A stretch of 64,000 bases of DNA from an uncultured Prevotella sp. (GCA_900770395.1 CAAGKM010000046.1:1-64000); one strand, 5' to 3'. Shown: positions 8,114 through 17,683, counted from the stretch's first letter. Program-made: numbers and translations. Notes: a model not told the origin generated them from the sequence alone.

Positions 8114-9613
8114 TCATTGGCTTCTTTGTCGTTTTCCTTGTTTTCTGATTTTCCATCCGCTCCACAGACACCATACAGCAACAATGCCAGCAAAAAAGAC
8201 AAATATATATGTTGCGATATTGCCCATATAGATTCGGCCGCTGTGTACCTCAAGTGCAAAATTCCATAAAGACATTGGGAGATATTCCATTTTCTCCGGT
8301 TGGACAATGGCATCAGTGCCTTTATAGTATTCCACAGCAATTGCGTGTCCATTAAAATCACTGCTATATCCGGATATGGCTCGTTTTCCGAAAGGGGGAC
8401 CGGAAACATTCTCTACAGTTTCATGAGTAAAATAATCTTTGACAGTATGTTGTTGTCTGTTCCATACATACAGTCCGCTGAACGAGCCGCACAGCCATTT
8501 GCCTGACTTGTCTTTCTGAAACACGTTTATGCCCATGACGCTGACAGGTGGTGCGCTGCCTATTCTTGCGGGAATGCCTTCCAAGTTATTTAGTGAATAA
8601 AAGCCTTCGGAAGTGGAGATAAGCCAGTCTCCGCAATCCTTGTCATAACGAATCATGCGCAATTTGTCGTTCCACGGATTATCACTGTCAAGCACTGTTC
8701 CCAGCACAGCGGGGACTTTGTTTAATACCAGCGGAAGCATCACCGGTGGACGCAGACACCACCCTGTAATGGCGATGAAGAGTGTAAACACAATGGTTGT
8801 TCTGCCTAACTTGTCGTGCCACAATAAAGAAATGCGTGTCAGCCATAACGCCTTATCCGCCTTACCACCCCTCTTTCGCATCTCCTTTACATACTTCGGC
8901 AACAGCCAGAGCATCAGTCCCGTGACGCATAACAGAATTAATATTACCGCAATCATATCAACGACTATCCGTCCTGTCATCCCGAACAACTCGCCACTGT
9001 GAAACGTCCATACCGTGCGGAAGAGCGTTACCTCTTTCTTGTAGTCTGTCGGTTCTTTTAGTTGTATTTTCCTGAAAGAAGTATAGGGCGTTACAGAGAC
9101 ATAAAGGTATGAGCGTCCGAGCACAACCAAAGTGTCATTGCTGCATATTGCATCCGTCAGCAGCTCTTCATCGCCTTTCGGGAGATTTACGGACTGCCAC
9201 ACGCATTCTTTTCCATCGTAACGGTACAGACCGAATATTGAGACTGCATACAAGTCCTTGTCGGATGTCTGCACTATGCTCTTTATTTGGCGGTAATCTG
9301 CTCCGTCAGGCAGGCCCTTATTGAAATCCGAGAAAGATGTTGCCTTCTTGTCTGTCTTCCAGATTCCACCAGTTCCATACACTAATATACATGATACAGA
9401 GTCTTTGCCAGTATATTTCGTGGTACCACGCATTAATCCGCTGTTCCATGCTTTATAGTGATAGCGTTCAGGCAGCCAACCACGTTCCACATTGATATGC
9501 GATACAGCCTGCCGGTGATTAAGGATAATCCCCGACAGGCAGAACATCAGCATAAATAGGCAGAATAATATTCCGAGCCATTTATGATGCTTTCTCCATG
9601 TATTCCTTTTCAT
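8114..9613 (-). CDS. PepSY-associated transmembrane protein of the haem locus
   Basis: 499 residues. Helices at about 12-31 (WLGILFCLFMLMFCLSGIIL, with the preceding RKHHKWLG typical of PepSY_TM proteins), 216-238, 267-292 and 462-485, separated by two large periplasmic domains. The second opens after RPPVMLPLV and contains the GEFYSL-like beta-rich repeats. Proteins of this family often lie in siderophore or haem uptake loci, where some act as ferric reductases. It overlaps the preceding membrane-protein gene by 4 bp and is the last gene before the terminator. A role in reducing or handling haem iron at the inner membrane is inference from context. Confidence 0.78.
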   Translation of the reverse strand: MKRNTWRKHHKWLGILFCLFMLMFCLSGIILNHRQAVSHINVERGWLPERYHYKAWNSGLMRGTTKYTGKDSVSCILVYGTGGIWKTDKKATSFSDFNKGLPDGADYRQIKSIVQTSDKDLYAVSIFGLYRYDGKECVWQSVNLPKGDEELLTDAICSNDTLVVLGRSYLYVSVTPYTSFRKIQLKEPTDYKKEVTLFRTVWTFHSGELFGMTGRIVVDMIAVILILLCVTGLMLWLLPKYVKEMRKRGGKADKALWLTRISLLWHDKLGRTTIVFTLFIAITGWCLRPPVMLPLVLNKVPAVLGTVLDSDNPWNDKLRMIRYDKDCGDWLISTSEGFYSLNNLEGIPARIGSAPPVSVMGINVFQKDKSGKWLCGSFSGLYVWNRQQHTVKDYFTHETVENVSGPPFGKRAISGYSSDFNGHAIAVEYYKGTDAIVQPEKMEYLPMSLWNFALEVHSGRIYMGNIATYIFVFFAGIVAVWCLWSGWKIRKQGKRQRSQ

Positions 9614-10497
9614 GCCAGACTTCTTTTTCTATATAGCAGATATAATAAAGTGGCGGTGACAGACACTCCGATAATCACGAACTGCTCCACATGAGCAGAC
9701 GGATCTCCAATCAATCCCTCCAAAACATGGATGCGGTCAAACACCTCTACCGAAATCCAGAAGATGATGACGGTAGCGAAACCGAAGCGCAGGCTAAGCC
9801 CCCATGACTTGTAGCGCAACAGCCTGGCAAGCATGAAAAGTGAGCCTATGAGTCCGCCCATGCCCACAAACAATGTCATGGGATGATGGTCGCCGACAAA
9901 CCGTTCATCATAACAGAACATCAAGAATAGATAGCAGGTCCACAACATGGTTATCACCTCCATAAAAGCAACGATGGATGTATGGCGTGTCATGGGATGC
10001 GAGGCAATCTCTTTCTTATGTTTGCCGAAGAATAGCCGTTGCCACCAGTTGAGGAAGTTACAGCCGTTGGCGGTACAGAAAATATAAAGCGTCATCGTCA
10101 TTGCCCAGAACCCGAATGTGGCAGGAATCAGCAGGTATTCCGGACGGCTCACGACCTCTCCCGTAACAGGGTCAAGCTGAGCTTGGGTGCCGAAGCGGTT
10201 GGCATAGTACATGAACAGGAAATCCACCGCTCCCATCCAGTAGAACATGCCTCCAAACAGTCCAAGCAGAGTCTGCCTCACATTTCCTCTTATGAATACG
10301 CCTGTGATGACAAGTGCCAGCCCTGCCAGCCCCATCAGCATACCTGAATAGAACTGCTCAACCCCGGCACAGCTGTTTTTCAGTGCGCGGGCGATAAGGT
10401 GTGTGACGGGCATGGCAATAAGGGTGACGGCTATTGACACTATTGCTTTCTGCCAGTAAACTGGCCTCTTGCTCTTGTTTATATCCTCCTGTTTCAT
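9610..10497 (-). CDS. Seven-helix membrane protein, tandem paralogue A
   Basis: 295 residues from the ATG at 10497 (MKQEDINKSK), which overlaps the stop of the upstream paralogue in an ATGA arrangement; the longer open frame to 10533 is not needed. About seven hydrophobic helices. It closely matches its neighbour (10494-11390) throughout: ANRFGTQ, DPxTGEVVxRPEYL, FNGCNF-like NGCNFxNWWQR, PMTRHTSIVxFME and GDHHPxTL are shared. I do not recognise the family. The conserved TRHTS and GDHHP histidines in or near membrane segments, and the haem operon context, suggest haem or metal binding, as inference. Confidence 0.65.
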   Translation of the reverse strand: MKQEDINKSKRPVYWQKAIVSIAVTLIAMPVTHLIARALKNSCAGVEQFYSGMLMGLAGLALVITGVFIRGNVRQTLLGLFGGMFYWMGAVDFLFMYYANRFGTQAQLDPVTGEVVSRPEYLLIPATFGFWAMTMTLYIFCTANGCNFLNWWQRLFFGKHKKEIASHPMTRHTSIVAFMEVITMLWTCYLFLMFCYDERFVGDHHPMTLFVGMGGLIGSLFMLARLLRYKSWGLSLRFGFATVIIFWISVEVFDRIHVLEGLIGDPSAHVEQFVIIGVSVTATLLYLLYRKRSLA

Positions 10498-11390
10498 TCC
10501 GCCGCTTTTTTCTTCTTTGCGCTTGCATACCACAGATAGACGGCAAGGGCGATGAACGCTCCGAGTATGGTCAGCATCTCTGTCTTATGCTCCATTGGCG
10601 CAATCCATATCTCCTGAAACAGGTTCATACGTCCGAGAATTTCCACCGGTGTCCAGAACACAATGACCGTGGCGATGGCCATGCGGATATTCGGTCCCCA
10701 CGATGCCAAACGTAATTGTTTGGCGAAGATGAAGAACGACCCGATAAAACAACCTATACCTATAAGAAGCGTCACCGGATGGTGGTCGCCGAGGAATACA
10801 TCATCATAGCAGAACATCAGCAACAGGTAGCTGCCCCACAGTATCATCATCAGTTCCATGAATGTAACGATGGAGGTGTGGCGCGTCATCGGACGGGCGG
10901 CAATTTCTGCCTTTTTCTGTCCGAACAGCCTCCGTTGCCACCAGTTGATGAAGTTGCATCCGTTGCGTGTGCTGAAGATGTACATCACCATGATCATCAT
11001 CCAGAAGCCGAAAGATGACGGCATGATAAGGTATTCCGGACGGGTGACAACTTCTCCCGTCGCCGGGTCGAGCAACGGCTGGGTGCCGAAGCGGTTGGCG
11101 AAATACATGAACAGGAACTCTACCCATCCTGTCCAAAACAGCAGACCGCCGAACAACCCCCACAGTGTCTGACGGGTGTCGCCCTTGGTAAAAACGCCGG
11201 TTATAACCATTGCCAGTCCGACCGCACCCATGGCAAACGCCGAATAATGCAGAGCGGTCTCACTCATTAGGTGTTCCATGATGATCATCAGCGCGTGGCC
11301 GAGTGGCATCATGAACAGCACAAGCAGGAAAGACGCAATCGCTTTCCACCAGTATCTTTTGTTTCCCTTGTTTTGTATATCATTTATCAT
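10494..11390 (-). CDS. Seven-helix membrane protein, tandem paralogue B
   Basis: 298 residues with about seven hydrophobic helices, homologous end to end with the next gene (paralogue A), so the pair arose by tandem duplication. Shared landmarks are GVFTKGDTRQTLWGLFGG versus GVFIRGNVRQTLLGLFGG, the ANRFGTQ loop, MTRHTSIVTFMELMMILW and GDHHPVTL. It overlaps the 83-residue gene upstream by 11 bp and paralogue A by 4 bp, implying coupled translation and perhaps a heterodimer. Function is unknown. Position between HmuY and a PepSY protein suggests a part in haem or iron handling at the inner membrane. Confidence 0.65.
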   Translation of the reverse strand: MINDIQNKGNKRYWWKAIASFLLVLFMMPLGHALMIIMEHLMSETALHYSAFAMGAVGLAMVITGVFTKGDTRQTLWGLFGGLLFWTGWVEFLFMYFANRFGTQPLLDPATGEVVTRPEYLIMPSSFGFWMMIMVMYIFSTRNGCNFINWWQRRLFGQKKAEIAARPMTRHTSIVTFMELMMILWGSYLLLMFCYDDVFLGDHHPVTLLIGIGCFIGSFFIFAKQLRLASWGPNIRMAIATVIVFWTPVEILGRMNLFQEIWIAPMEHKTEMLTILGAFIALAVYLWYASAKKKKAAE

Positions 11391-11631
11391 TCTTTTCTTT
11401 TTTTTGCTTAAACCATATTCTGTAAATCAAAACACATGAAATCAGAGCTGCGAGCATGGCGGAGTGCAATGCCAGCGTAAACTTCCACGTCGGGGCAGAG
11501 GGGCAATCTCCGTATTTTTCCTCCATGACAAAGTGAGCGACCGTTATCGCCACAGCAAGGATGATGGCTATCGGCCATTTCACCCACCATCTGCAACAGA
11601 AACGTATGAAACGAACAAATAACTCTGTCAT
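11380..11631 (-). CDS. Small two-helix membrane protein of the haem locus
   Basis: 83 residues with two hydrophobic helices (about 19-36 and 50-70) and a basic tail KQKKEKNDK. It starts within the HmuY stop (ATGA overlap) and runs 11 bp into the next gene. Small size and tight coupling argue for a real subunit acting with the seven-helix pair. No family is recognised. Confidence 0.6.
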   Translation of the reverse strand: MTELFVRFIRFCCRWWVKWPIAIILAVAITVAHFVMEEKYGDCPSAPTWKFTLALHSAMLAALISCVLIYRIWFKQKKEKNDK

Positions 11632-12341
11632 TTCAGTTCATCACAATAGTAACTGATTCGTCCACCCTCATCGCCTATCTCCACATTGGCATCGTACCAG
11701 CTGATGATTTGCAGTTTGTAGTAACGCAACCCGTCGGCGGTGCGCACCACATATGTGTGGAACGACGGAGTATATACAGGTGGTGGACCTGCAAAGCTCA
11801 TCGCCTTTGAAAGTACCGGATTGGCACTGGTCTTTGTCTTTGCGGGACCGCTGTTCGGGTCGAACCATGGATTGGTATTAAAATCCAAGTTGTTTTCCAC
11901 AAGGTAGTGATTCCAGTCGTTCTGCGACATAGTGACATCTACCTCACGGTTGTCCACCGTCCATTCCAGATTTGACGGCAGTTGTGATACGCTCGTCCAT
12001 TTGTCGTATTCTCCGTAGCCTAAATCGGCGGCGGCTCCCTGTCCGATTCCGCTTGTACCGCTGTTGGTACGCATTACGTAGCCGCAGAAAGCCAGGTCCC
12101 AGTCGGTGCGGTCTGTCTGGTCGCCCTCCTTGATGTCGCCGTTCACACGATAAGCGTTGAACACCTCGCCCGTCCTGAGATTGAAGTAAATCCAGTCGTT
12201 GGTTACACCTGTGGAATAGCCCGACTTGCGGGGCAGCGTCTGTCCGCTGAAAGGCTCTATCTCGTCGTAATCCACGCAGGATGACAGGCAGGCACAGCCC
12301 AGCAGGAAGCATATTGTATTGAATAATCCGATACTTTTCAT
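11628..12341 (-). CDS. hmuY: HmuY-family haem-binding lipoprotein
   Basis: 237 residues with a lipoprotein signal (FLLGCACLSSC, lipid-modified Cys near 22). The body has the HmuY hallmarks: NDWIYFNLRTGEVF (about 48-61), DRTDWDLAFCGYVMRTNSGT-type segment (about 77-95) and YYKLQIISWYD near the C-terminus. HmuY proteins sit on the outer surface, take haem from host haemoproteins and pass it to the TonB receptor encoded next to them. It overlaps the receptor gene by 4 bp. The many His, Met and Tyr residues include possible haem ligands, but which ones bind cannot be told here. Confidence 0.88.
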   Translation of the reverse strand: MKSIGLFNTICFLLGCACLSSCVDYDEIEPFSGQTLPRKSGYSTGVTNDWIYFNLRTGEVFNAYRVNGDIKEGDQTDRTDWDLAFCGYVMRTNSGTSGIGQGAAADLGYGEYDKWTSVSQLPSNLEWTVDNREVDVTMSQNDWNHYLVENNLDFNTNPWFDPNSGPAKTKTSANPVLSKAMSFAGPPPVYTPSFHTYVVRTADGLRYYKLQIISWYDANVEIGDEGGRISYYCDELK

Positions 12342-14731
12342 TTCTTTTTCTTTAAAGAGTTGATTACATCGTCAAGCAGGAATTCTACCTGTACCCATCC
12401 ACGTGTTCCGGGGGTGGCAGGCACATTGAACATCGTAATGCCAGACCCCAGGGTTTTCGGTACATAGTTGAAAATGTTGTCCACGCCTAATGTCACTTTC
12501 ACCTTGTTCCAGAATGTTTGCGACACAGCAAGGTTGCACAGCACATATTGTGGCAGGTCACAGGTGAAGTAGGCATCGCGGTTCTGCAGCTTTCCCGTCT
12601 CGTCCTCAAAGGACACACGGTCTTGCACTTCAAACTTTTTCCGTCCCATATATGATGCGCTTAGTATGGCGTTCAGACGGTAGTTCTTCTTCGTGAATTT
12701 GTAGTCCACGCTTGCCGTGGCGGCATGTGGCGATGTGCTGTTCACCTGTATTCCTTTGTTCTTGCTTACATTCACGTAGCTGTACGTTCCGTTCAGCGTC
12801 AGGCAGTCCAGCAGATGCCAGCGCAACAAGGCTTCTACGCCCAAAAGTCGTTGGCTACTCAGGTTGGTGTACTCAAAGTTGTACTGCATGTCGTAGATGC
12901 GCCATACACCTTCTATCTTATCCTTGAAATAGTTGCCGTAGGCATTTGCCGACACGAACAGACGATCGTTGCTGTACTCTGCGCCCAGTGAGAAGTAGTT
13001 GTTCTTCTCTGGTTGCATGTTCTCGTTACCGCGTATCATGAACATTCCGAGGTGATCCCAGTTGAAGAACAGCTCCTTGATACTCGGAGAGCGGTAGCCC
13101 ATGGAGTAGTTGGCACGTATGCTCCAGTGCTCGTCTGGTGAGTATTTGGCTGCTACCTTTGGCATACCCATAAATCCGAAAGCCTCCGAGAAGTTGGTAC
13201 GTATACCGGCAGATACCATCCACTGCGGACTGATGGTCCACTCGTCCTGCAGATAGTATTCCGTCTCCTTCAGCGCACGGGTCTTCAGATCGTGGTTGGC
13301 ATTGCCTGAGAAACGGTCGGAGGTAAGCTCGTCGGATATATGCTCCACGCCGAACCGCAGGTCGTGACCGTCGAAATAGTTGCTTGTGATGACGAGACGG
13401 GGCTGCAGTATGCGGCTCTCGTAGTCCTTGTTGCGCGTGTCGATGCGCTCATGGCGCTTGAAGCGGTCGTAGAAGTCGGAGTGGAAACTTGCCGTCACGC
13501 TGAACCAGTCCTTCACACGGTAGGTCACCTTTGCTCCTGCCGTCCAGTCGCGTGCCTGGCTGAAGGTCATGTCCTGTATCAGGTCGTAGGTGTTCATGAA
13601 GAACGAGCTGCCATACACTAAAATTGACAAATTTTTGTTAGGGTCGTAATACAGTTTCTGTGATACTGTGATATGCTCCTTGCCCTCGATGCCCATCGGT
13701 GGCCGTCCGGCGGAGTTCACCACGGTGATGTCGTGGGGCAGAAATGGGTTTGCCTCTTTCGTATATACTTTCTTGTCATTCTCCGCCTGGTACATATAGA
13801 AAGCGTCGGTGGACGAGTACCACACGTCGGTCTGTGATGTCACCTTGCCGGCATTGAATCCTGCCGACACCCAGCCTTGCAGGTTTGGACGGTCGGCATT
13901 CTTTTCGAACATATACAGGAAGTCCTTCGGCTGCGGATTCTTGTAGTTGCGCTCGTTCATCATCCCGTAGCGTACTCCAGCATCTATCGACAGCGGCTTT
14001 ACGGTCTTCTTCGTTATGAGGTTTATCACCGCACCTGCGGCACGGCTGCCATATAGTGTGCTGCTTGCTCCCTTCACTATCTCCACACGGTCGATGGCAT
14101 GAAGGTTGAAACGCTCGTAGTCGAGATTGCCCGCCATGTCGCCAGTCATGCGCTCGCCGTCCATGAGGAAGAGCACGTGGCGCGCGTCGAGTCCCTGCAT
14201 GGATATTTCGTTGCCGAATCCCACCTTCTGTATGTTCAGTCCCGGCGTCTCCTGTTGTAGTGCCTGCTGCAGGTTGCTGTATCCGGCTTCCACCAGCTGT
14301 TTGCCGCCAAGCACCTGGGTGGTCACAGCCGACAGCTTTAGCGGACGGGCGGTCTGCGAGCCGGTTATGACCACTTCATTCAGTCCCAGGGCATCCTCCT
14401 TCATGTAGATGGTCTTGGCTGTATCTTCTGGTTTGATGATACCTGTGGCAGGCACAAAACCCACATAGTCCACCTTATAATAATAGATGTTGCCGTCGGC
14501 AGATAGTTCCAGTTTCGCTGTTCCCTCTGTATCGGTAATGACACGGAGCGGATTCTGCATCGCTTCGTTGTTGGCATAGGTCACAACGGCTGAGACAACG
14601 GGCTGCTCCGTTCCTTTCTCCAGTACTGTCAGCCTCACCATGCGTTGGGCGGTGGCACTGATGCACGACATCAGTACCATCGCCATGATGAGAATAGATT
14701 TAATATTGTTTCTCTTTGATTTATAACTCAT
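12338..14731 (-). CDS. TonB-dependent outer-membrane haem receptor (HmuR-like)
   Basis: 797 residues. Signal peptide to about 28, a carboxypeptidase-regulatory-like domain (about 30-112), plug domain (about 115-240, with GLNEVVITGS, MQGLDARHVLFLMDGERM and VEIVKGASSTLYGSRAAGAV), then a 22-strand-type barrel to the end. It would import haem or a ferric complex using TonB energy. It follows a lipoprotein gene by 26 bp and overlaps hmuY by 4 bp, the classical receptor-haemophore pair. Iron-limited expression is likely given the shared promoter region with flavodoxin. Substrate assignment rests on the HmuY partner. Confidence 0.9.
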   Translation of the reverse strand: MSYKSKRNNIKSILIMAMVLMSCISATAQRMVRLTVLEKGTEQPVVSAVVTYANNEAMQNPLRVITDTEGTAKLELSADGNIYYYKVDYVGFVPATGIIKPEDTAKTIYMKEDALGLNEVVITGSQTARPLKLSAVTTQVLGGKQLVEAGYSNLQQALQQETPGLNIQKVGFGNEISMQGLDARHVLFLMDGERMTGDMAGNLDYERFNLHAIDRVEIVKGASSTLYGSRAAGAVINLITKKTVKPLSIDAGVRYGMMNERNYKNPQPKDFLYMFEKNADRPNLQGWVSAGFNAGKVTSQTDVWYSSTDAFYMYQAENDKKVYTKEANPFLPHDITVVNSAGRPPMGIEGKEHITVSQKLYYDPNKNLSILVYGSSFFMNTYDLIQDMTFSQARDWTAGAKVTYRVKDWFSVTASFHSDFYDRFKRHERIDTRNKDYESRILQPRLVITSNYFDGHDLRFGVEHISDELTSDRFSGNANHDLKTRALKETEYYLQDEWTISPQWMVSAGIRTNFSEAFGFMGMPKVAAKYSPDEHWSIRANYSMGYRSPSIKELFFNWDHLGMFMIRGNENMQPEKNNYFSLGAEYSNDRLFVSANAYGNYFKDKIEGVWRIYDMQYNFEYTNLSSQRLLGVEALLRWHLLDCLTLNGTYSYVNVSKNKGIQVNSTSPHAATASVDYKFTKKNYRLNAILSASYMGRKKFEVQDRVSFEDETGKLQNRDAYFTCDLPQYVLCNLAVSQTFWNKVKVTLGVDNIFNYVPKTLGSGITMFNVPATPGTRGWVQVEFLLDDVINSLKKKK

Positions 14732-14757
14732 AATTACATTTGCTGCACTAACAGGAA

Positions 14758-15426
14758 TCAGGATTTGCCTTGGTTCTTCTTGGCTTCCTCCAAATCTTTC
14801 TCATACTGGGCAAATTCTTCTTCAAAACGGTTGATTCGGGTCTTGTCAATAGTCTGCAGGAAACATTCAGAACGGACGTTCATCATGTTGTAGCTTACTA
14901 CAAACTCAATCTGATGGGTCTTAGCATTGTAATAGCCTTGCACGAAACTGCCTTTTACAACCGAACCGCCGGCAAAACCGTCACCGTCGAAATCTGAACC
15001 ATCCTCATTTTGTCCCCAGCAAGAGCCGTTCTCACCATAGAACTTGAGCCAGCCGCTACCGGGATACTCGTCTTTTTCCCATGAGTTGAGTTGCATGGTT
15101 TTGACATCACACTTGAAGTTGATAATCATTCCCATACTGCCCACGGTGAAGTTGAGCAGGGATATATTGAGCGTTTGTTCGTCAGAACCGCTCCATTGGA
15201 ACTTGAACTTGGTGGGACAACCGGTTGGCAAAAGAGTCTTGTCAACACCGCTCATTGTCGCTTTTGTATTAAGCACGATGTCTCCGGTCAGGTAACTTCT
15301 TGCTTCTTTCACCAATGTCTCATTTGCATCGCCTGGAGTTATTTCCTCGTCAGAGGAACAAGAAGAAACGAATATGACAGCGAAGATGGCTCCAAGAACT
15401 ATAGAGATATAACGAATAGACTTCAT
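14758..15426 (-). CDS. Haem-operon lipoprotein, calycin-associated
   Basis: 222 residues from the ATG at 15426 (MKSIRYISIVLG), only 4 bp after the calycin-like gene; an open extension to 15477 lies inside that gene and lacks a signal sequence. The lipobox is VIFVSSC with the modified Cys near 23. The body is beta-rich with repeated acidic and Gly patches (DFDGDGFAGG) and a C-terminal charged helix (FEEEFAQYEKDLEEAKKNQG). I do not recognise the family with confidence. Encoded between a calycin-like protein and the TonB receptor, it is probably a surface or periplasmic partner in haem uptake. Confidence 0.6.
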   Translation of the reverse strand: MKSIRYISIVLGAIFAVIFVSSCSSDEEITPGDANETLVKEARSYLTGDIVLNTKATMSGVDKTLLPTGCPTKFKFQWSGSDEQTLNISLLNFTVGSMGMIINFKCDVKTMQLNSWEKDEYPGSGWLKFYGENGSCWGQNEDGSDFDGDGFAGGSVVKGSFVQGYYNAKTHQIEFVVSYNMMNVRSECFLQTIDKTRINRFEEEFAQYEKDLEEAKKNQGKS

Positions 15427-15430
15427 GTGC

Positions 15431-15916
15431 TTAAATTTCTTCTCCCTCAAAAGTGACCTCTGTGTCAAAAGAGACACCTAACCATTTGGCTGGGCATTCT
15501 ACAGTATAAGTCAATTTCCCATTCACGATAGAGCCTATAATTGTACCTGTGTATTTTTGAGCTATGCCAACGATGGTTAATTTAACAGTACATGAACCAG
15601 AAAACGCTCCTGTTGCAGTATCAATCGCCAAGTTGGATGCTTCTATCTGAATACTACCAGGCATATTGCCTACCTTGAATGATTCTGAGCTTAAACTGGA
15701 AATAGTATTCCCATCAGACACAACAGTAGTGACTTTATCGCTTACAGGATTTTTTGCCTCTCCATTCATGTTGACACTTGTAAAGCCACCTAAGTAACTT
15801 ACAGTTGTTGCAGAAAGTGTATTGATTCCTAACTCAGAAGCCATTACATTTGTAGTAGCACTAACCATTGCAACAAATCCAAGCATTGCAATTGCTATCA
15901 TAAAAATCTTTTTCAT
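15431..15916 (-). CDS. Calycin-like periplasmic protein
   Basis: 161 residues with an N-terminal signal (MKKIFMIAIAMLGFVAMVSA) and a beta-strand pattern like the Bacteroidetes calycin-like domain: YLGGFTSVNMNGEAKNP, then IQIEASNL, FSGSCTVKLTIVG and GKLTYTVECPA. Calycins often bind small hydrophobic ligands, including haem. It lies 28 bp after the LRR lipoprotein gene and 4 bp before the next lipoprotein gene in the same operon. Fold assignment is from pattern and context, and the ligand is unknown. Confidence 0.65.
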   Translation of the reverse strand: MKKIFMIAIAMLGFVAMVSATTNVMASELGINTLSATTVSYLGGFTSVNMNGEAKNPVSDKVTTVVSDGNTISSLSSESFKVGNMPGSIQIEASNLAIDTATGAFSGSCTVKLTIVGIAQKYTGTIIGSIVNGKLTYTVECPAKWLGVSFDTEVTFEGEEI

Positions 15917-15944
15917 AATTATATTTATTAAATTTGTTAATTAT

Positions 15945-17390
15945 TTAGTCTACCAATTTAGTCCATCTTATCGCACCGACTTTTCGAAAATTCAGCCATC
16001 CGTCATTTAAGTGTTCTCTGTATTTTCTAATAAATGTTTCGGCTCCATTATCAAATACATCTTGAGAAACGGTAAGAGTTGTTTTCATATTTGTGTTTTC
16101 GAATGATTCAAGAGTCTGTACACCATCCATATATGCGTAAGCATGTGTCAATTCCGGATAGACAATCTCACAATCTCCCAAATTAAGAAGCGTAAAATAA
16201 TCCATAGCATAAATGGATTTTAAATCAAGTTTTTTCAAAGAAGGCAAGTCTCTAAACTCAATTCCAGCTATTACACCACCATTGTTTTTAGCTGGGAATA
16301 TAACATTTTCAAGCTTTTTACAATTATTACACACAATTAAATTTCCCAGATTGTGATCAAAGTCATTGTAATCTTGATTAGAAATTAGTGTATTGGACAA
16401 ATCAAGTGAAATCAAATTGTCGTTTCCTGTTAATTTCAAATTAACAAGATTCGTAGCTTTTGATATGTCTAATCCTTCCGTACTTGTTTGAGTAAGCCAA
16501 AGACCTTTAATGTTGCTTCTTGGCATTAAATATCCAACTGAGAATTGACGTTCTTCATCTTCATAGCCAAAAATGACATAATTTTCAGGATAGTAAGGAT
16601 TGTTTATTACATATTCAATTCCTTCAATCGACTTAATCTTACCAATATGCTCATACTGATTTGGATATACTAATTGAAAATTGGCCATATCCATCTTTGC
16701 CAGAGGTCTGCTGATGTCTATCTTATCATCCGAAGTGAATATTTTCGGAAGAGCTTGCTTCAAGAATGTCCGGAAATACGCGTCGGGTATTTCTCTCAAG
16801 GTGGTATATGCCTCCAGCGAACCGTTGTCATTCACCATTTGCATATCAACAGCCTTGCCATCCGCCTTATTCTTTGTATAAAAAGGCATCATGTCTTCCA
16901 CATTCCATTTGGCTGTTTGCGGAAGATATAGCTTGGCAAGGCTATGAAGAATGTTGGTTTGCAGTTCGTCGTTTACAACAGAAGCATCAACCAATCCTTC
17001 AAAATCATAGATTTCATTCCCTGTCAGGTCCACGCCTGTAATCTGTGTCGGAAGTTTAGCGAAATCGAACACGGGGCCATAGCCGTTGTCCGACAGCTTC
17101 ACGTCAGTAAGGTTAGGCAGGATGCTCAGTTCCGACAGGGCGTCGGCAGAGATGTTTGTGCCGGAAAGGTCGAGCGACGTGGTGCTGTTTGCCATGTCGT
17201 CGAGCAGTAGCTTGCCCTGTTCGTTAAACTGGTAGCCCTTCTGCGTAAGGATTGTTCTCAACTCACTGTTTTGCACCGCCTCATTGCTGTATGATGGTCC
17301 GTCATCGTCACTACAAGAGGTGAATGTTGTGCTGGAAATAGCGGCAAATGTAGCTGCCATCACCAATGTTTTAATGTTTACTCTTCTCAT
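15945..17390 (-). CDS. Leucine-rich-repeat surface lipoprotein
   Basis: 481 residues from the ATG at 17390 (MRRVNIKTLV); the frame stays open to 17492, but that stretch is the duplicated promoter and has no signal sequence. Lipobox STTFTSC puts the modified Cys near 25. Several irregular leucine-rich repeats follow (SLDLSGTNISADALSELSIL, LTDVKLSDN, ITGVDLTGNEI near 75-140; later LVNLKLTGNDNLISLDLSNT and LKKLDLKSI). Such lipoproteins are common first genes of Bacteroidetes HmuY loci and may bind host haemoproteins. It starts the haem operon, 38 bp downstream of a good promoter. Confidence 0.75.
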   Translation of the reverse strand: MRRVNIKTLVMAATFAAISSTTFTSCSDDDGPSYSNEAVQNSELRTILTQKGYQFNEQGKLLLDDMANSTTSLDLSGTNISADALSELSILPNLTDVKLSDNGYGPVFDFAKLPTQITGVDLTGNEIYDFEGLVDASVVNDELQTNILHSLAKLYLPQTAKWNVEDMMPFYTKNKADGKAVDMQMVNDNGSLEAYTTLREIPDAYFRTFLKQALPKIFTSDDKIDISRPLAKMDMANFQLVYPNQYEHIGKIKSIEGIEYVINNPYYPENYVIFGYEDEERQFSVGYLMPRSNIKGLWLTQTSTEGLDISKATNLVNLKLTGNDNLISLDLSNTLISNQDYNDFDHNLGNLIVCNNCKKLENVIFPAKNNGGVIAGIEFRDLPSLKKLDLKSIYAMDYFTLLNLGDCEIVYPELTHAYAYMDGVQTLESFENTNMKTTLTVSQDVFDNGAETFIRKYREHLNDGWLNFRKVGAIRWTKLVD

Positions 17391-17422
17391 TTTTATAATA
17401 TTTTTTGTCTTGTTATATTTCC

Positions 17423-17676
17423 GGCTGCAAAGGTACTCCGATTTTTGCAATGCTACAATCCCTAAAAATGTGGTTTTTAAAGGTTTACTCATCGCAGCAA
17501 CATCCTACAAATGGGAGGGTAAAACTGCGATTTTTGTTTACTTTGACAATATGTAATACCTAAACATGGTACAAGCTCCTAAAAATAGGAATGTCCGACT
17601 GCAACAGTTGAATATGGCATTTTACCGAAACCAATAGGTGTATCCCTGACAAATGAACGGTGAGGATGTCTCGTTG
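17423..17676. repeat. Duplicated regulatory region, copy 1 (before the LRR/haem operon)
   Basis: About 250 bp that aligns almost throughout with 18377-18634 upstream of the flavodoxin gene, in the same orientation. Shared blocks include the promoter, a TAATACCTAAACATGGTAC-like block (GGAATACC in copy 2) and CTAAAAATAGGAATGTCC (CCAAAAATAGGAATGTCC in copy 2). The conservation of non-coding DNA before two iron-related units points to shared control sites. Confidence 0.8.
17428..17459 (-). promoter_or_regulatory. Promoter of the LRR-HmuY-PepSY haem operon
   Basis: Read on the - strand: ATTG (-33, 17456-17459), 20 bp, TACCTTTG (-7, 17428-17435). The ATG of the lipoprotein gene follows about 38 bp after the -7 box. 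The same element precedes flavodoxin and, less extensively, the hemerythrin-LuxR gene. Confidence 0.75.
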
Positions 17677-17683
17677 AATCATT

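Noticed and set aside
17391..17492. N-terminal extension of the LRR lipoprotein
   Set aside because: The stretch is the duplicated promoter; the extension would hide the lipoprotein signal that begins at 17390.
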